The translations under genes and the position numbers were made by a program. The notes beneath the pieces were generated by a model. That model was not told the origin of the DNA. It searched no databases and saw only the letters and a list, made by a program, of their open reading frames with translations. DNA of 64,000 bases from CAHJWH01 sp965198905 (lineage in GTDB: Bacteria; Pseudomonadota; Alphaproteobacteria; Caulobacterales; Caulobacteraceae), in NCBI GenBank assembly GCA_965198905.1, contig OZ240678.1, positions 2,542,001-2,606,000 on the forward strand, read 5' to 3'. This document shows positions 59,749 through 64,000 of the stretch, piece after piece. How positions within the stretch are numbered: position 1 is the stretch's first letter; every line of letters begins with the position of its first letter.

Positions 59749-60840
59749 TCATCCGACGGCGACGTGGATGCGATGTTGGTGCGTAGCGAGATAGCCCGGG
59801 AAGTTCCAGGTCGTCTCTGGGTCTGCGGGCTGGGTCTGCAGGGCCTCGTCCCAGGCGCGAACGACAAGTTCATGATCGCCCTTCAGCAGATCGGTCTGGT
59901 GTCGCCACAGCGTCCAGGCGCCCGGCTCATCCAGTTTCTGATCAAGCGTGGCTTGGCGCCAGCTGCGACCTCCATCGATCGAGACATCGACCCGACTGAC
60001 CGCGCGCATTGACGCCGTCGCCCACCCTGAGAGCCTGACCGATCCCGCCTGCAGTCGCTGACCTGGCTGAGGGCTGCAGATCGCCGAATTGACGGGCATG
60101 GAGTCGATGGTGATCCCCGTCGTCCAATCGGCGTCTGACTTTGTCGCGACGGCTGGAAAGAGCTTGTAGTCGTGGCGCTGGATGGGGCTGTCCGCCGGCT
60201 CGGCCTGCACCCTGATCTCGTTCAGCCACTTGGCGCTGCGGACGCCGGCGTAGCCGGGAACGATCACCCGCACTGGAAACCCATGCTCAGGCGCGAGCGG
60301 TTCGCCATTGGCTTCGAAGGCGAGCAGAACCTCGTCCTGCATGGCCTTGGCCAGCGGGATCGAGACACCGTAGCGGCCCTTCTCTCCCTCCACCTCGATC
60401 TCGTCGGTCGTGTAGAAGGCGACCTGCAAGTCTCCATTCGAAGGCGCGCCGGCGGCCGCAAGGACATCGCGGAGCAGAACACCGGTCCACTCCACGTTGC
60501 CGATCGCGCCGGCCCGCCAGGAGTCGCCTTCGGTCTTGGCGACCTGCTGAAGATCGGCGCGTCGATTGCCGGCGCACTGCAGGACGGCCATCACCGTGTG
60601 TTCGGCGAAGCGGTCTCGAAGCTCGGCGACGCTGAAATCCATCTCCCGGAGCCTTTCGCCGGTCACCCTGACGCGGTGGGTGTCCACGTCCAGGTGCTGA
60701 ACCTCGCCATGGGTGCGGATGTAGAGAAGGTTCTGCGGGGTGACGAAACTGGCGACGAGCCGATCGAGCGACGGCTCGGCGTTCAAGGGGGTGGTGGTGT
60801 GGACGATCAGGTTGGCGTTCGCCCGTTCGATCTCGTCCAT
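59749..60840 (-). CDS. Sulfite-oxidase-family molybdopterin enzyme
   Basis: A 363-residue protein. The molybdenum ligand is Cys89 in VLQCAGNRRADL. Family blocks are WTGVLLRDVLAAAG, GEPLAPEHGFPVRVIVPGYAGV and VRSAKWLNEI. The C-terminal immunoglobulin-like dimerisation domain carries SGWATASMRAVSRVDVSIDG. There is no haem domain and no signal peptide, which is unusual because most bacterial sulfite dehydrogenases are exported. It precedes cyoABCD on the same strand. Substrate (sulfite or another oxoanion) is unproven. Confidence 0.9.
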   Translation of the reverse strand: MDEIERANANLIVHTTTPLNAEPSLDRLVASFVTPQNLLYIRTHGEVQHLDVDTHRVRVTGERLREMDFSVAELRDRFAEHTVMAVLQCAGNRRADLQQVAKTEGDSWRAGAIGNVEWTGVLLRDVLAAAGAPSNGDLQVAFYTTDEIEVEGEKGRYGVSIPLAKAMQDEVLLAFEANGEPLAPEHGFPVRVIVPGYAGVRSAKWLNEIRVQAEPADSPIQRHDYKLFPAVATKSDADWTTGITIDSMPVNSAICSPQPGQRLQAGSVRLSGWATASMRAVSRVDVSIDGGRSWRQATLDQKLDEPGAWTLWRHQTDLLKGDHELVVRAWDEALQTQPADPETTWNFPGYLATHQHRIHVAVG

Positions 60841-60955
60841 CGTTCATCTCTCCTCGGCTTCAAAGCTAACATGCGCGGCGTGATTATTGTTGCGGGCGCG
60901 CCGCAAGACGGTGTGTAGCGAAGCGCTCGGCCGCCACCCCTCTGCAGGACGTCAG

Positions 60956-62677
60956 ATGCGCGCCTCCCGTGTCCTGTCCGCCCAGCCCAACGTCCTGGCC
61001 GTCAGCCGATCGGTGGAGGTCTCGGCGAAGTTCTGGCTGCTCCTGCTGGCGACGGGGGTCGGAGCGGGCCTTACGGGCGGGCTGCTGATGCGGCTGCTCT
61101 ATGCCGTCGAACACGCGGCTTGGCAGGTCTCGCCGGCCGACCTTTACGAGGGCGTGCTGAAGGCTTCGGCCCTGAAGAAGCTGCTGATCCTGAGCGGCGC
61201 CGGCGTCCTGGTGGCGGTGGGCGGTTCGCTGCTGCGCTTCGCCAAGGGCGGCCATTCCGGCGAGCTGACGGTGGCCCTGTGGTTCCATGCCGGCGGCATG
61301 CCGTGGGCCAGGACGCTGGGGCGTTCGGTCCTGTCCATCGTCATTGTCGGTATGGGCGCGGCGCTGGGCCGCGAGGGGGCGTTGAAGCAAACCGGGGCGG
61401 TGATCGGCTGGCGCTGGGCGCATCTGGCCAAGCTGTCCTCCGAACAGCGCAGGCTGCTCACCGCCTGCGGTGCGGGCGCGGGGATGGCGGCGGCCTATAA
61501 CGTGCCTCTGGGCGGGGCTCTGTTCGCGATCGAGGTCCTGCTCGGCTCGATCTCCTTGCCTTACGCGGCGCCGGCGATCGTCTGCTCGGTGCTGGCGACG
61601 GTGACGTCCTGGCTGCTGCTGCCCATGCAACCGGCCTACGCCACACCGCCCTACGAGCTGTCGTTGAACCAGGTGGCATGGGCGGTTCTCGTCGGCCCGG
61701 TGATCGGCCTCGCCGCGATCGCCTATGTCCGCCTGATCGCCTGGGCCGACCTGCACCAGCCGAAGGGCGCGGGGCCAAGGATTGCGGCGCCGATCCTGGT
61801 GTTCATGGCGCTCGGCCTCGCGGCGATCCGCTTCCCGGAGCTGCTCGGCAACGGCAAGGACGTCGTTCAGATGAGCTTTGACGGCGGCGGCGGAGATCGC
61901 CGGCTGACCGAAGCGCTCATGCTGCTGGCGCTGGCGCCCATGCGCGCCTTGGCCACGGCGCTCTGTCTTCGAAGCGGCGCCCCCGGTGGACTGTTCACCC
62001 CGACCATGACCTGCGGCGCGCTGCTGGGTGGCGGCCTGGGCCGGCTCTGGGGGCGCATCTTCACCGCGGACGCTTATGGAAGCTACGCCGTCATAGGCTC
62101 CGTCGCCTTCCTGGCTGCGGCGACCGAGGGGCCGTTGTCCGCCATCGTCACGGTGCTGGAGCTCGGCCACCATATCGACCTGCTCATCGTTCCGATCCTT
62201 GTGGCGAGCGCTGGAGCGACGGTGGTGATGAGGGTCGCCGATGCGCCGTCGATCTACTCCGCCAGACTGCAGCGCGGCGCCGGCCAGGCGGCCTCCACAG
62301 GTGACGCCCCGACCAGCCCCCTGGGCGCCGCGATCTCCGACGATTTCGTCACCATCTCGGGCGCCGCCCATCCCGCCATCGCCTTGCAGCGGTTGATTCA
62401 GGGGCAGGCCAAGGGCGTGGAGGGGCTCTACGTCGTGGATGAGAAGGGCGCTCTGGTCGGCCGCATGACCGCCAGCTCCGTCGACAAGCATGACGACGCC
62501 CGCCGGCCGATCGAGATGTCCACCGCCTCGGACCTCGCCGAGCCCGTCGCCAGCCTGTCGTCAGACCTCACCCTAGCCGCCGCGCGCGCGAGCTTGGCGA
62601 GCTCCCAGGAAGGCGAGCTTCCGGTGGTCTCCACGGAAACCGGGGAGATCGTCGGAGTTCTGAAGGACGGCGCATGA
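60956..62677 (+). CDS. ClC-family chloride channel/antiporter with CBS domains
   Basis: A 573-residue membrane protein with ten or more helices. ClC filter regions are seen: GMGAALGREGALKQTGAVIG (GREGx with the gating Glu), YNVPLGGALFAIEVLLGS and GAPGGLFTPTMTCGALLGGG. The C terminus carries a CBS pair (LYVVDEKGALVGRM and LPVVSTETGEIVGVL) that senses nucleotides in related proteins. Cl-/H+ exchange is likely. AGGA precedes ATG 60956. It is divergent from the sulfite-oxidase-family gene. Confidence 0.93.
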   Translation: MRASRVLSAQPNVLAVSRSVEVSAKFWLLLLATGVGAGLTGGLLMRLLYAVEHAAWQVSPADLYEGVLKASALKKLLILSGAGVLVAVGGSLLRFAKGGHSGELTVALWFHAGGMPWARTLGRSVLSIVIVGMGAALGREGALKQTGAVIGWRWAHLAKLSSEQRRLLTACGAGAGMAAAYNVPLGGALFAIEVLLGSISLPYAAPAIVCSVLATVTSWLLLPMQPAYATPPYELSLNQVAWAVLVGPVIGLAAIAYVRLIAWADLHQPKGAGPRIAAPILVFMALGLAAIRFPELLGNGKDVVQMSFDGGGGDRRLTEALMLLALAPMRALATALCLRSGAPGGLFTPTMTCGALLGGGLGRLWGRIFTADAYGSYAVIGSVAFLAAATEGPLSAIVTVLELGHHIDLLIVPILVASAGATVVMRVADAPSIYSARLQRGAGQAASTGDAPTSPLGAAISDDFVTISGAAHPAIALQRLIQGQAKGVEGLYVVDEKGALVGRMTASSVDKHDDARRPIEMSTASDLAEPVASLSSDLTLAAARASLASSQEGELPVVSTETGEIVGVLKDGA

Positions 62678-62713
62678 AGCGCTAAAACTGGCGCCGATCA
62701 TCGGTGCAAATAC

Positions 62714-63367
62714 GTGCAGGGGGGTAGGGCCACGTCCACGAGCAACCCTGATGCGATTGTGGGGGCGCCGGGCGGACCGCGTCTTCGCATCGTGGTTTTC
62801 GCCAAGCGGCCGAAGCTGGGCGAGGTGAAGACGCGGCTGGCGGCTGATATCGGCCCGGACGCGGCGTTGTCGGCCTATGTCGAGCTGCTGGACGGAGTGC
62901 TGCGCCGGCTCCGCGCCGGCTCTGCGTGGCGGGTAGAAGTGGCGGTGACCCCTGATGACGCTGTCGCGGACGAAATATGGCCGGTGGGCGTCAGAAGGGG
63001 CGGGCAGGGACCGGGCGATCTCGGCCAGCGCATGGCCAGGGTGCTAGCCGACGCTCGGCCCGAGACGCCCGTCATCATCGTCGGCAGCGACATACCTGGG
63101 CTCGGCGTGGCCCAAGCCGAAGCGGCGTTCTCGGCCCTGGACCGCGCCGATCTGATGCTCGGCCCCTCGCCAGACGGCGGCTATTGGGTCATCGGCGCGA
63201 GCCGCCCGCCGCCGGCTGGGCTGTTCCAGGGGGTGCGCTGGTCGAGCGAGCATGCGCGCGCCGACACCTTGAACAACGCGGTTGGCCTGCGCGTCGAGGT
63301 GCTCGACCTGTGGCTGGAGGACGTGGACGATCTGGCCGGATACCGCCGTTGGCGCGCGGGCGGTTGA
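62714..63367 (+). CDS. DUF2064 / TIGR04282-type glycosyltransferase-like protein
   Basis: A 217-residue GT-A-fold protein. The start of the nucleotide-binding fold is RIVVFAKRPKLGEVKTRLAA, followed by GQGPGDLGQRMARVLADA, VIIVGSDIPGLG and LMLGPSPDGGYWVIGAS, all diagnostic for the DUF2064 family (some named for arsenosugar synthesis). GTG 62714 is the annotated start, with an acceptable GGTGCAAATACG upstream but no clear ribosome-binding site. It is convergent with a radical SAM gene. The donor and acceptor are unknown. Confidence 0.9.
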   Translation: MQGGRATSTSNPDAIVGAPGGPRLRIVVFAKRPKLGEVKTRLAADIGPDAALSAYVELLDGVLRRLRAGSAWRVEVAVTPDDAVADEIWPVGVRRGGQGPGDLGQRMARVLADARPETPVIIVGSDIPGLGVAQAEAAFSALDRADLMLGPSPDGGYWVIGASRPPPAGLFQGVRWSSEHARADTLNNAVGLRVEVLDLWLEDVDDLAGYRRWRAGG

Positions 63368-63374
63368 GAGATCC

Positions 63375-64000
63375 TCAACCGCTGCAGGACGCGCCGCCCA
63401 GTACGCAGAACCGCGCGCAGTGAGGATGGTTGAGCGCCACCGGCCTGTCGGCCTGCGCCAACGTCGCGCCTAGCTCGAACTCCGCGGTGTAGGGCAGTAG
63501 GGTGCAACTGACCACGACGGGCGCCGCCGCCCCGCGGCGCTTCACCACCATGCGGGAGGAGGCGCACATCACGCTGTCCGGCGTCTTGCCGAGCAGGCCC
63601 CAGCAGGCGTCGGTGATCTCCGGCGTGTCGGCCATCGCGTCCATGTCCGGGAACAGCACCAGCCGCGACGGGTCGTAGGCGTCGATGGACAGGCCCTCGG
63701 CGGTGAACAGGGCGGCGTAGCCGTGTCGCGCCTGCGCCTCGCGCTCGTCGCCCCACAGCAGCCGCGCGGCGACCGCGACGTCGAAGCCCTCCCGCGCCAG
63801 CCAGCGCAGCCCGACCACGGTCGGCGCCCAGCTGCGCGGGCCCCGCACCGCCTCGTGCTTCTCCGCCGACCAGTGGTCGAGCGACACGCGCACGGCCAGG
63901 GTGCCCGGAAAGCGGCGGCGCAGCTCGGCGAGGGCGCTGCGGTGACGCTGCATCGGGCGCATGGCGTTGGTCAGCACCAGCACCCGCCAGCCGCCGGCCA
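63375..64000 (-). CDS. Radical SAM/SPASM-like protein, C-terminal part (runs off the window)
   Basis: The last 208 codons of a reverse-strand gene whose N terminus, with the CxxxCxxC cluster, lies beyond base 64000. The visible part has VRVSLDHWSAEKHEAVRGP, a radical SAM barrel strand, then LVLFPDMDAMADTPEITDAC and VMCASSRMVVKRRG, and ends with LNHPHCARFCVLGGASC, a cysteine cluster for an auxiliary Fe-S site. It is convergent with the DUF2064 gene (7-bp gap). Substrate unknown. Confidence 0.85.
   Translation of the reverse strand, partial: AGGWRVLVLTNAMRPMQRHRSALAELRRRFPGTLAVRVSLDHWSAEKHEAVRGPRSWAPTVVGLRWLAREGFDVAVAARLLWGDEREAQARHGYAALFTAEGLSIDAYDPSRLVLFPDMDAMADTPEITDACWGLLGKTPDSVMCASSRMVVKRRGAAAPVVVSCTLLPYTAEFELGATLAQADRPVALNHPHCARFCVLGGASCSG

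Noticed and set aside
62677..63367. DUF2064 gene plus radical SAM gene as an arsenosugar cluster
   Set aside because: The two genes are convergent rather than an operon, the radical SAM gene is partial, and no arsenic methyltransferase or ars regulator is in view.
1..64000. CRISPR arrays, insertion sequences, rRNA genes, riboswitches
   Set aside because: No regularly spaced repeats, no transposase, no rRNA-like segments, and no recognised riboswitch fold were seen on either strand.

Overview
The window reads as a GC-rich alphaproteobacterial chromosome, most like Caulobacterales (Caulobacter/Phenylobacterium type). This is inferred from gene content and recalled family resemblance, not from a search. 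Supporting points are a DUF1476/ATPase-inhibitor zeta protein, an Entner-Doudoroff operon (zwf-pgl-edd-eda), a rodZ-like/ispG pair, a bolA/grxD locus, a bo3 quinol oxidase operon and many GTGA/ATGA stop-start overlaps. Most of it is ordinary core genome packed on both strands, broken by a few accessory or decaying patches.

Layout. 1-6.3 kb: pyrC (partial)-pyrB, an exported msrB, prfA, a polytopic membrane protein and a methyltransferase. 6.3-16 kb: a PcrA/UvrD helicase, a small membrane protein, a ribbon-helix-helix protein, a type III polyketide synthase with its ICMT-like methyltransferase, the ATPase zeta inhibitor, a KirBac-like K+ channel, PtsP and a RodZ-like protein. 16-20 kb: ispG, then an accessory patch. 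That patch holds a membrane-anchored HELVH metallopeptidase plus a small partner (toxin/immunity-like), a 219-bp second copy of the ispG 3' end, an AT-richer stretch with a lipoprotein, and a HigBA-like toxin-antitoxin pair. 20-28.7 kb: lon with a clear terminator, two divergent methyltransferases, SppA, an S1/P1-nuclease-fold protein, PilZ, a divergent TspO, tRNA-Pro and tRNA-Gln. 28.8-32 kb: a three-gene operon with overlapping genes for phosphonopyruvate decarboxylase, a flippase-like membrane protein and 2-aminoethylphosphonate transaminase. 32-39 kb: hflKC, mrp, gloA, a second msrB, and bolA-(degenerate aldo/keto reductase)-grxD. 39-46.8 kb: a PAS-kinase remnant, a Tat-exported flavin amine oxidase with a cytochrome c, a thioesterase, an AI-2E-type permease, a coniferyl-aldehyde-dehydrogenase-like ALDH and a membrane protein. 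46.8-53.3 kb: the Entner-Doudoroff operon, then a gene graveyard with a broken glucokinase, an M20 peptidase scrap and an integrase scrap. 53.3-64 kb: a GH1-like hydrolase and SDR behind twin operator-like palindromes, cyoDCBA with an upstream sulfite-oxidase-family gene, a ClC channel, a DUF2064 glycosyltransferase and a partial radical SAM gene.

How it fits together. Glucose-6-phosphate goes through Zwf, Pgl, Edd and Eda to pyruvate and glyceraldehyde-3-phosphate, but the neighbouring glucokinase is dead. Envelope quality control is represented by Lon, HflKC and SppA, redox and Fe-S functions by Mrp, BolA, GrxD and two MsrBs, and respiration by CyoABCD and the zeta inhibitor. The least ordinary items are the toxin/immunity-like cassette bracketed by the ispG duplication, the phosphonate-headgroup operon with a flippase and no PEP mutase, the amine oxidase/cytochrome c pair, and two apparent pseudoenzymes (the aldo/keto reductase between bolA and grxD, and the P1-nuclease-like protein).
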